39,840 nucleotides of DNA from an uncultured Bacteroidia bacterium (GTDB lineage: Bacteria > Bacteroidota > Bacteroidia > Bacteroidales > Prolixibacteraceae), in assembly GCA_903850335.1 (NCBI GenBank), contig CAINLJ010000274.1:1-39840 (forward strand), given 5' to 3'. The position numbers and the translations under genes are program-made. This document shows positions 34,019 through 39,840 of this stretch, in pieces. Positions within the stretch are counted from its first letter, which is position 1, and every line of letters starts with the position of its first letter. Below the pieces are notes generated by a model, which saw nothing but the letters and a program-made list of their open reading frames with translations, was not told where the DNA came from and did no database searches.

Positions 34019-34156
34019 TCTGAAGATTTGAGTCACAAAAGTAGCAAATAATCTTAAACTCCCCGATGGTGTAACTTTTCCAGATAGTAATAGACTAAAT
34101 CAAAATTATTTAATCTGATTAATACATAAACCTTGTGAAGCCTTTATGCCGAAAGC

Positions 34157-34966
34157 TTATTTCTTCAGAGTCCGGCTAAAAAATACCTTCATATCATTCC
34201 AGGAATCTTTATCCGCCTTTTCATTGTATTCAATAGGCATATTAAACTTTTTACCATTTTCAGTACTTAAAGGATTTGTAAACGCGTGAGTTGCATTTGG
34301 ATAAACAACGAATTGATAATTAGCGCCAATAGAATCAAGTTGATGTTTAAATCCGCTAATATCGATATCCGGAATAAATTTGTCACTTCCCCCATGGCAA
34401 ACAAGAATAGCAGATTTTAATAATGACTTATCTGCCTTAACGCCTGCTAATCCACCATGAAAACTAACTACACCTATGTATTCTGCACCTAATTTAGCAG
34501 CATTCAACACCTGAGATCCTCCAAAACAATACCCAATTGCAAAGACCTTTTTGACATCGGTCTGACTATATTCTTTAAGCTTTGCAAGTGCTGCGTCCAA
34601 ATTTGTCTTTCCGAGCTGAGGATTCATATAAAAGGGGGTTGCAAGTTCTTTCGCTTCACCGGGATTTGCAGCAACTTTTCCATTACCAAACATATCGACC
34701 GCCATCGCAATGTACCCGAGTTCAGCTAGTTTTCTTGCTCTCATGACAGGATATTCGGTAAGCCCCCACCATTCGTGAACAATTAAAACTGCAGGTCGTT
34801 TACCCTTTTGATTCTCATCATACACAACAACTCCATTAAAAGTCTTTCCATCAAGTGAATATGTAATCTTGTCCTCTCTGAGCTTTAACGATGGAGCATT
34901 TCCGCCAAAGGTTTTATAACTGGTAGTCATCGCAAGAAAAATTAAACAGATAATATATTTCTTCAT
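34157..34966 (-). CDS. exported dienelactone hydrolase family protein
   Basis: An alpha/beta hydrolase, 269 residues, with a signal peptide (about 1-21). Catalytic residues: Cys147 in 'IGYCFGGSQVL' (nucleophile Cys as in dienelactone hydrolase), Asp195 in 'HGGSDKFIPD' and His227 in 'NATHAFTNP'. 'LIVHEWWGLTEYPVMRARKLAELGYIAMAVDMFGNG' is the standard first half. True dienelactone hydrolases are cytosolic; this secreted form may act on other esters. It is divergent from the AcvB/VirJ-like gene. Confidence 0.9.
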   Translation of the reverse strand: MKKYIICLIFLAMTTSYKTFGGNAPSLKLREDKITYSLDGKTFNGVVVYDENQKGKRPAVLIVHEWWGLTEYPVMRARKLAELGYIAMAVDMFGNGKVAANPGEAKELATPFYMNPQLGKTNLDAALAKLKEYSQTDVKKVFAIGYCFGGSQVLNAAKLGAEYIGVVSFHGGLAGVKADKSLLKSAILVCHGGSDKFIPDIDISGFKHQLDSIGANYQFVVYPNATHAFTNPLSTENGKKFNMPIEYNEKADKDSWNDMKVFFSRTLKK

Positions 34967-35057
34967 TTTAATGATTTAAAAGTGTTAATTCATTGCCAAA
35001 ACAACAATTATCTGAAATAATAGTTCAGTCATTCGGGCGACAACAATGAAAACATTC

Positions 35058-35065
35058 TATTTTTG
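35058..35065 (+). promoter_or_regulatory. -7 element for the AcvB/VirJ-like gene
   Basis: TATTTTTG is a full TAnnTTTG match and lies 25 bases before the ATG at 35091. The -33 position has TTCG, a near match only. Confidence 0.45.
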
Positions 35066-35090
35066 CACAAAAATTTAGTTTACTAAAGTG

Positions 35091-35783
35091 ATGGTTTTGA
35101 GACGACTGGTTTTACTGTTTTTTTTTCTTCGGTTTTCCATCTTCACACTGATAGCTCAGGAGTCTGAGCCGATAAGGGACCTGCCTTTGCAATACTCTGA
35201 TTCACATGGCTCTAATTCTACTCTTGTAATTTATGTAACAGGTGATGGCGGATGGAATAGTTTCAACCAGTCATTAGTTCAGGAGTTGGCGAGTCGTGGA
35301 TATGGTGTTGTGGCCCTTAACAGCCGAAAATATTTCTGGTCTGAAAAAACACCTGAAAACTTTGCAACCGATATCGAAACATTAACCGGGTATTACCTGA
35401 AGGAATGGAAAAAATCATCCGTTATTATTATTGGATACTCTTTCGGCGCTGATGTTGTAAGTTTCCTTCCAAGCCGGATATCCCCGGTTTTGCTAAGGCT
35501 GATCACGAAAATTGTACTTATTTCGCCATCATCAAGCACTGATTTTGTAATCAGGATAAGTGATCTGGTTGGTGATGGTGAAAATTTGAACCGAAAATAC
35601 AAAGTTGCCCCTGAAATTGAAGCAGTTGTATTACCCGTTATTTGTACGTTTGGGATGGATGAGGCGAAGGCACTTAAGGATGGTCTCAAAAATAAGACCA
35701 ATCATACACTGATTAAATTGCCCGGTGACCATCGATATAATAATGACTTCAGGGCAATTATTAAACAGGTCGAAACTCATTAA
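35091..35783 (+). CDS. AcvB/VirJ-like alpha/beta hydrolase
   Basis: A 230-residue exported hydrolase with signal peptide (about 1-23, ending LIAQ). It has the VirJ-type core 'VIYVTGDGGWNSFNQSLVQELASRGYGVVALNSRKYFW', nucleophile Ser117 in 'GYSFGADVVSFLP', Asp190 in 'FGMDEAKAL' and His214 in 'PGDHRYNND'. In Agrobacterium AcvB hydrolyses lysyl-phosphatidylglycerol; whether this protein acts on an aminoacylated lipid is not known. Divergent from the hydrolase gene at 34157-34966, convergent with rsmG. Confidence 0.85.
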   Translation: MVLRRLVLLFFFLRFSIFTLIAQESEPIRDLPLQYSDSHGSNSTLVIYVTGDGGWNSFNQSLVQELASRGYGVVALNSRKYFWSEKTPENFATDIETLTGYYLKEWKKSSVIIIGYSFGADVVSFLPSRISPVLLRLITKIVLISPSSSTDFVIRISDLVGDGENLNRKYKVAPEIEAVVLPVICTFGMDEAKALKDGLKNKTNHTLIKLPGDHRYNNDFRAIIKQVETH

Positions 35784-35817
35784 CCCATCACGAGTTATCC
35801 TTTTATCTATTTTAGGT

Positions 35818-36450
35818 TCAGTGTTTTTCAATTGGAAGATAGATCACTTTTTTTGTTCGGAAGCTTGGCTCAGGAAAGAAACTCCCAATTTCACTTACCT
35901 CAGCTTTGTTCTTAAAATCGACAATTTCTTCCTCGAAATTTCCAGATTTTAAGTAAAATATACCATTAGGACGGGAATTAAATGAATTGCCGGAGACATT
36001 TTTACTAACCATTCCGACAAGGACCGGGAATGCCGCGACTGCTCTGGACACAACAAAATCGTATTGCTCGAAAACATCTTCGATCTTTCCATAGTTAGCA
36101 ACGGCATTTTTTAAATTAAGCTTCTTAATAACAGCGTTAACAACGTCAATTCTTTTGCGCATTGCATCGATTAAGGTAAAATTACACAATGGAAACAAGA
36201 TTGCCAGAGGAACACCCGGAAAACCCCCTCCCGTTCCAACGTCCAAAATCCTGCAGCCAGCGTCAAAACCTATCACCCTGGCAATTGAAAGTGAATGCAG
36301 GATATGTTCCTCACAAAACTTTCCAGCCAGCTCCTTTACGGGAAGAACGTGGGTAGTCTTATTCCAGTTTCGGTAAAGCGGACCCAACATTTCGAACTTC
36401 AGGACCTGATCGGGTGACAGGTCCGGAAAATATTTGAGTACAGATTGCAT
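35818..36450 (-). CDS. rsmG: 16S rRNA (guanine(527)-N7)-methyltransferase
   Basis: Methylates G527 of 16S rRNA; loss gives low-level streptomycin resistance in other bacteria. 210 residues. 'LYRNWNKTTHVLPVKELAGKFCEEHILHSL' is the family N-terminus; SAM motif I is 'ILDVGTGGGFPGVPLAILFP' near residues 70-89; 'DFVVSRAVAAFPVL' carries the conserved Arg-Ala. All hallmarks are present. Lies 16 bases after the sigma-factor gene on the same strand. Confidence 0.95.
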   Translation of the reverse strand: MQSVLKYFPDLSPDQVLKFEMLGPLYRNWNKTTHVLPVKELAGKFCEEHILHSLSIARVIGFDAGCRILDVGTGGGFPGVPLAILFPLCNFTLIDAMRKRIDVVNAVIKKLNLKNAVANYGKIEDVFEQYDFVVSRAVAAFPVLVGMVSKNVSGNSFNSRPNGIFYLKSGNFEEEIVDFKNKAEVSEIGSFFPEPSFRTKKVIYLPIEKH

Positions 36451-36465
36451 AATTGATGGGATTTT

Positions 36466-37074
36466 TCAGGCACTGTTAATATCAATATTGATAAGTCTTT
36501 TCTGAAGCATTTTTCGCGAGCGGAACAACAAGGTTTTGATTGTACCAACGGGCAGATTCAATTCGTTTGAAATCTCAGTGAGTGAATACTCCCCGAAATA
36601 CCTCATTTCGAGGGGAAGCCGGTATCTTGGATGAAGGTCAGAAACAAAACGGTGCAGGAACACCGCATTTTCATCTTTAATCATTGACTCCTCCGGATTA
36701 TCATATCCCGACTCAATTTTATTGTGGCAATTGGCCTCTATATTTGAAAAATTTCCCACAGCTTGCAACAGACCTCTGGTACCCGTCTTTCTTCTGCGCA
36801 GATTGTCGCGGGCATGATTTTGTGCTATCCGAAAGAGCCAGGCACTAAACGGCGAGTAACCATCGTATTGAGAGATATTTCTAAATACTTTTTCGAAAAC
36901 CTCATTAATCAGATCTTTTGCGGTGTTCTTATCTGCGACAATTTTCAAAACAATAGCATATATATTTGATTTGTAAATATTCACCAGTTGTTCAAAGACT
37001 TTAGTGTCACCTGAGCATACTGCAAAAACAAGGTTTTTATCACGGATTATTTCTTCTGAGGGAATGTCATTCAT
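36466..37074 (-). CDS. ECF-like RNA polymerase sigma factor
   Basis: A 202-residue sigma-70 family protein. Region 2 covers about residues 28-95 ('AKDLINEVFEKVFRNISQYDGYSPFSAWLFRIAQNHARDNLRRRK'); region 4 covers about 145-198 ('HPRYRLPLEMRYFGEYSLTEISNELNLPVGTIKTLLFRSRKMLQKRL'). Region 3 is absent, as in ECF factors. No anti-sigma gene is beside it; the next gene is rsmG. A TATATTTG box at 37107-37114 precedes it, and a 10-bp array lies just behind that box. Confidence 0.92.
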   Translation of the reverse strand: MNDIPSEEIIRDKNLVFAVCSGDTKVFEQLVNIYKSNIYAIVLKIVADKNTAKDLINEVFEKVFRNISQYDGYSPFSAWLFRIAQNHARDNLRRRKTGTRGLLQAVGNFSNIEANCHNKIESGYDNPEESMIKDENAVFLHRFVSDLHPRYRLPLEMRYFGEYSLTEISNELNLPVGTIKTLLFRSRKMLQKRLINIDINSA

Positions 37075-37106
37075 ATCTGGATTGGATTAAAATCTTCATT
37101 ATGATC

Positions 37107-37114
37107 CAAATATA
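37107..37114 (-). promoter_or_regulatory. -7 element for the sigma-factor gene
   Basis: The minus strand reads TATATTTG, a full TAnnTTTG match, 32 bases from the sigma-factor ATG. Instead of a -33 TTTG there is the edge of the 10-bp array at 37138-37217. That layout suggests that a protein bound to the array could replace or block the -33 contact. Confidence 0.45.
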
Positions 37115-37137
37115 GGATAGCTGAATGACCGGAGCCG

Positions 37138-37217
37138 ATTATAACCGGATATAGCCGTTTATATCCGTTTATATCCGGTTACATCCGGTTATATCCGGTT
37201 ATAAACGTTTATAATCG
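37138..37217 (+). repeat. 10-bp tandem array, consensus GTTATATCCG (copy 2)
   Basis: Eight units in strict 10-base register: ATTATAACCG, GATATAGCCG, TTTATATCCG twice, GTTACATCCG, GTTATATCCG, GTTATAAACG and TTTATAATCG. A degenerate ninth unit, GATATATTGG, runs to 37227. The consensus and orientation equal those of the array at 15551-15620, more than 21 kb away. The array lies between the divergent sigma-factor gene and the small zinc-ribbon gene. Confidence 0.85.
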
Positions 37218-37331
37218 GATATATTGGCAGAATGTTCCCAACTATTCATTTTTTTTCTGTATATTTAGTGGAATCAAAATTGCAAGAGCTTTTCATTAAA
37301 ACAGTATAGTAATCCTCCCAATTTTAAAGTT

Positions 37332-37712
37332 ATGGAAAATCGTAAATGTCTTGAGTGTTATGAGCAACTCAAAGGTCGGGCCGACCAGAAGTTTTGCAGT
37401 GATCCTTGCAGGAGTGCCTATAACAACAGGCATTGTAATGAGTCGCATATTGTTATAAATTCGGTCAACAGGATTCTGAAGAAGAACTATTTAATCCTCG
37501 CCACTCTTCTGTCAGAGGGTAAGACCAGGACTTCAAAAAGCGATTTACAAAAGAAAGGGTATCGTTTCGATTATTATACCTGTGTGATTACGACAAGGTC
37601 GAAAAGTATAAATTATTTTTGTTACGATCACGGATTCAGGGAGAACGAAAATAACAAACTTACTTTGGTCCGTCAGGAATCAAACATGAAACTGTCAGAG
37701 GTAGAATATTGA
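37332..37712 (+). CDS. small protein with N-terminal zinc-ribbon-like motif
   Basis: A 126-residue protein of unknown function. The N-terminus has 'CLECYEQLKGRADQKFCSDPCRSAYNNR', with Cys6, Cys9, Cys22 and Cys26 in a treble-clef or zinc-ribbon arrangement. A helical part ('VINSVNRILKKNYLILATLL') and a short strand-rich part ('GYRFDYYTCVITTRSKSINYFCYDHGF') follow. Small proteins of this pattern are common in Bacteroidota, but I know of no assigned function. Nucleic-acid binding is a fair guess only. Preceded by the 10-bp array and followed by the toxin-antitoxin remnant. Confidence 0.75.
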   Translation: MENRKCLECYEQLKGRADQKFCSDPCRSAYNNRHCNESHIVINSVNRILKKNYLILATLLSEGKTRTSKSDLQKKGYRFDYYTCVITTRSKSINYFCYDHGFRENENNKLTLVRQESNMKLSEVEY

Positions 37713-37835
37713 TTTAACCATTACATGAAAGGGTTATCTCATAAAGATATGCCGTGGGTTGTAATTACTTTTGCAATTGTCTTAATGTTTAGGTCATTTT
37801 TAGACCTGGAAAGGTTATGCAACACATTAAAATCG

Positions 37836-37949
37836 ATGACAATGGAATTACAATATATTACTGACCAGAAAGGCCATAAGAATGCAGTACAGTTGCCCAT
37901 GAAAGATTGGGAACAGATCAAAAAAGACCTTGATGAGCTTGAACATTAA
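37836..37949 (+). CDS. antitoxin-like fragment of a RelE/ParE-type module
   Basis: From the ATG at 37836 the frame gives 37 residues, 'MTMELQYITDQKGHK' followed by 'NAVQLPMKDWEQIKKDLDELEH'. The pattern (Q-Y-I-x-D-x-K-G-x-K, then a V-x-x-P-x-x-x-W-E-x-I stretch) is that of small Phd/YefM-like antitoxins of Bacteroidota that pair with RelE/ParE toxins. Such antitoxins are usually 60-80 residues, so the toxin-binding C-terminus seems lost. The frame stays open upstream to 37725, but that part does not look like an antitoxin. It overlaps the broken toxin gene by 17 bases. Confidence 0.55.
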   Translation: MTMELQYITDQKGHKNAVQLPMKDWEQIKKDLDELEH

Positions 37950-38232
37950 GACCATATCTGTTTTTGACCGGCAGGCCAAACGCCTTGCAAAAAAATTCCC
38001 TTCGCTTGAAAAGGAACCGCAAACCATTGTCAATGAGTTAAAGGAAGACTAGACCAGGGGAATGCCCATTGGCCAGAACTGCCTAAAGTACGCCTGTCGA
38101 TGGCAAGCAAGGGCAAAAGTAAATCCAGCGGCGCGAGGGTTATTGTTCACATTGTTTTTAAGGACGGTACTTCTTTCCTGCTCTCCATTTGCGACAAATC
38201 GGATCGAGATACTCGAACTTATTAAACTCATC
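37933..38232 (+). pseudogene. broken RelE/ParE family toxin gene
   Basis: From ATG 37933 the frame reads 'MSLNIKTISVFDRQAKRLAK', then 'KFPSLEKE', then stops at TAG 38050-38052. The same frame goes on with 'TRGMPIGQNCLK'. A one-base shift at about 38088 then restores 'VRLSMASKGKSKSSGARV' and 'IVHIVFKDGTSFLLSICDKS', and a further shift near 38200 gives 'EILELIKLI' back in the first frame. Joined, these pieces make a RelE/ParE-like toxin of about 100 residues. One nonsense change and two shifts mean that it is inactive. Confidence 0.75.
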
Positions 38233-38264
38233 CCTCGTTGCAAAAGAAGAGCAGTGCAGTATCA

Positions 38265-38939
38265 TCATTTTGTTCGTATTATTTCATTATTTTCAAATTT
38301 GAAGTATCCCTTTTCCTTGATATAACTAAGGCGCTTTAGTTGACCAGCTTTTGTTATTATGTACTTTTCTTTTGTTTCCATTGCAGGCAATGCTTCATTA
38401 TTATTCTCATCCGAAACTAATTCTTTAATTACCCGAAGGCTGATTACAAGATTTGTATCAATCTCACAGTAACAGTCATAATCATTTACCTTCTGCCCTG
38501 CAATTGTAAGTGTATCCTTTAGATTACCTGTCTTATCATAAAGACACAATTTCATCCAATATTCATTAAGCAGATAATTGTTTTGTTTCATGATTAAAAG
38601 AAAGTATTCATTAACTCTTTTCTTATATAGCCCCATGTAATGATAACTCTCGACGGTAGGATATTTATCTTTGATAAAATCATAATTTGATTTCTCAATC
38701 ACCTTACAAACCGGATTGGAAACAAGCTGAGTGGATCCATTAATTACCTGCCAGATTGTGTCAGAATATTTGCCAAAATCATTTATCTTCATAATACTTA
38801 AAGGAAGGTGAAGAGAATCAAAGTTCTTCAAGAAAAGAACAAACTTTGAGGAATCTGTCTTATTAATTGGGGAATGAGTGTCTCCATACTTACAACCTAA
38901 TAAGACATAAAGGCTTATTATTAATATGTAAATTCTCAT
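38265..38939 (-). CDS. lipoprotein, candidate immunity protein of the Rhs tip
   Basis: A 224-residue protein with a lipoprotein signal: hydrophobic 'YILIISLYVLLGC' with lipobox LLGC at Cys16. The mature part has no domain that I recognise; it is moderately charged, with two Cys (in 'NPVCKVIEKSNYDF' and 'DYDCYCEIDTN'). The ATG at 38939 lies 4 bases past the Rhs stop and directly precedes the signal; the frame could open earlier but would then lack the signal at its front. Position straight behind a polymorphic-toxin C-terminus and periplasmic targeting suggest an immunity protein against a toxin that acts in the periplasm. This is inference from context. Confidence 0.65.
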   Translation of the reverse strand: MRIYILIISLYVLLGCKYGDTHSPINKTDSSKFVLFLKNFDSLHLPLSIMKINDFGKYSDTIWQVINGSTQLVSNPVCKVIEKSNYDFIKDKYPTVESYHYMGLYKKRVNEYFLLIMKQNNYLLNEYWMKLCLYDKTGNLKDTLTIAGQKVNDYDCYCEIDTNLVISLRVIKELVSDENNNEALPAMETKEKYIITKAGQLKRLSYIKEKGYFKFENNEIIRTK

Positions 38940-38943
38940 AACT

Positions 38944-39666
38944 CTATTCTTTATTTTTACGAACTTGAACCACACGATAATTATAATTCTGGTTGTATGC
39001 AGGTTTCCCTGTCATTGAATTGTCCTTTCCAACATTAAAAGAATTATTGGTTCCTTTCCCTTTTTGAATAGCTCCAGGATCAAAAAATCCAAATTTAGTA
39101 ATCTCTTGAGTTTTTAAATCAGTTGTTCTTGACGAAATTGCAACCCAATGGTCTCCTTTTCCATCTTCGGTCCGGTCAACTTGCACCCTTGCTGATTTAC
39201 CTTGGTCTACTTGGGAATTTAAATAATCAACACCACCTTTGGAGTCATTAATTCCATTTGCATCGCCACTAAGAGATTGAGCACCACTTTTTTCAGCCAT
39301 TTTTCCACTTTGGTAGAAACAGTTGCCTTCTTCCCCTTCCTTTTTAGAACCATCGGACTTCATTTGACTGGAGAAATCCCCTGTTCCCAGTACCTTTTCC
39401 GTCATTGAAACAGCTTCATTTTGGTTATATGTTATAGACGTATTATTCCCAATATCTTGCGTATAAGAGGTGCCAATATTAGAGTAGCTCTGTCCATTTA
39501 AATTCAAACTTTTGGCATCACCTTCACGCCAAGTAACAGCCTGACTGCCTTTATCATCTTTCCACTGATACCAATCTTGTCCATCTAGGTCAATCATGTT
39601 CATAGGATTATTAGCTGCATAGTGATATGGTGACCACGAGTAATATTTTTCGGCGTGTGGGTCCAT
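38944..39666 (-). CDS. truncated Rhs-family C-terminal tip with Cys-His-Asp toxin domain
   Basis: The first 30 residues are the end of an RHS-repeat core ('[20 protein letters not shown]' and '[11 protein letters not shown]'). In the same frame the core extends upstream to about 39715 ('[18 protein letters not shown]'), where it is cut off. The variable tip follows. Its last 130 residues hold Cys116 ('[15 protein letters not shown]'), His173 ('[11 protein letters not shown]') and Asp196 ('FGFFDPGA'), the order of a papain-like or NlpC/P60-like fold. A thiol hydrolase acting on protein or peptidoglycan is likely. It ends 4 bases before the lipoprotein start. With no core or secretion region it is probably an orphan or silent cassette. 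Confidence 0.7.
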   Translation of the reverse strand: MDPHAEKYYSWSPYHYAANNPMNMIDLDGQDWYQWKDDKGSQAVTWREGDAKSLNLNGQSYSNIGTSYTQDIGNNTSITYNQNEAVSMTEKVLGTGDFSSQMKSDGSKKEGEEGNCFYQSGKMAEKSGAQSLSGDANGINDSKGGVDYLNSQVDQGKSARVQVDRTEDGKGDHWVAISSRTTDLKTQEITKFGFFDPGAIQKGKGTNNSFNVGKDNSMTGKPAYNQNYNYRVVQVRKNKE

Positions 39667-39840
39667 CCCATGCCATCTTCCGATTTGAGGGTCATAGAAT
39701 CTAGCGCCGTAATCTTGCGCCCCTACTTCTCAAAATCACTTCCTTTTTGGCTGCCCTACTCTTCAGGTCAAAGCCTTCTTTCAAAGAACATTGTTTGCGG
39801 TAAAAATAGTATTTTTTCTTTTAATTGAACACTTCAATTA

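Noticed and set aside
37138-37227. Possible CRISPR array
   Set aside because: Units are only 10 bases long, follow one another without spacers and vary in sequence; no cas gene is near.
37725-37835. N-terminal extension of the antitoxin frame with a hydrophobic stretch
   Set aside because: It contains a membrane-like segment that does not belong to any antitoxin of this type, and an internal ATG at 37836 begins exactly where the antitoxin pattern begins.
38062-38325. An 87-codon open frame after the toxin stop
   Set aside because: Its pieces are out-of-frame or trailing parts of the broken toxin gene; it has no own identity.
1-39840. tRNA, rRNA or other known RNA genes
   Set aside because: I read the spacers for tRNA-like arms and CCA ends, and for common RNA motifs, and saw none; a tRNAscan-SE and Infernal run would settle this.

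Overview
The window looks like a chromosomal segment of a member of the Bacteroidota, probably class Bacteroidia. The reasons are a PorQ-type component of the type IX secretion system, perfect matches to the Bacteroidetes sigma-factor promoter (TTTG, 19 bases, TAnnTTTG), A-rich regions instead of strong Shine-Dalgarno sites, and many proteins of typical Bacteroidota type. The cell respires oxygen: it carries a caa3-type, A2-subtype heme-copper oxidase and a fused system II cytochrome c maturation protein. The call rests on reading the sequence; no search was run.

Layout. 1-6000: a REP-like repeat pair, an OmpA-domain protein, an NmrA-type oxidoreductase, a SAM methyltransferase, an outer-membrane beta-barrel protein and a long-chain acyl-CoA synthetase. 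6000-12000: the fused ResB/CcsA cytochrome c synthase and AlaS. 12000-15400: a clear operon of M23 peptidase, MerR-type regulator, Nif3-like protein and coiled-coil zinc-ribbon protein, with a consensus promoter in front and an intrinsic terminator behind. 15400-19700: a 10-bp tandem array ahead of a short SSB, then tex and an AI-2E family permease, then a second REP-like element. 19676-28660: a ten-gene respiratory operon read leftward: HMA copper lipoprotein, Tat-targeted four-cluster iron-sulfur protein, NrfD-type quinol-interacting membrane protein, membrane-anchored cytochrome c, Sco, CtaD, CtaE, subunit IV, CoxB with fused cytochrome c, and heme o synthase. 28800-34040: pfkA, ispH, cmk, porQ, a YkgJ-type cysteine-cluster protein and an EamA transporter, all leftward. 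34150-37100: a dienelactone-hydrolase-like protein, an AcvB/VirJ-like hydrolase, rsmG and an ECF-like sigma factor. 37100-39840: accessory DNA, with a second copy of the same 10-bp array, a small zinc-ribbon protein, a broken RelE/ParE toxin-antitoxin module, and a 5'-truncated Rhs tip with a putative Cys-His-Asp toxin followed by a lipoprotein that is a candidate immunity protein.

How it works together. The respiratory operon is the most coherent system. An FeS/NrfD pair could take electrons from menaquinol and pass them through the membrane-anchored cytochrome c to the caa3 oxidase, with Sco and the HMA lipoprotein supplying copper and CtaB supplying heme o. It resembles alternative complex III but has neither the pentaheme subunit nor the molybdopterin-like domain, so it may be a smaller quinol:oxidase module. 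The right end is the accessory part and the most likely place for transferred or decaying elements. Two repeat families, a 10-bp helically phased array and a REPIN-like pair of near-palindromes, each occur twice in the window.
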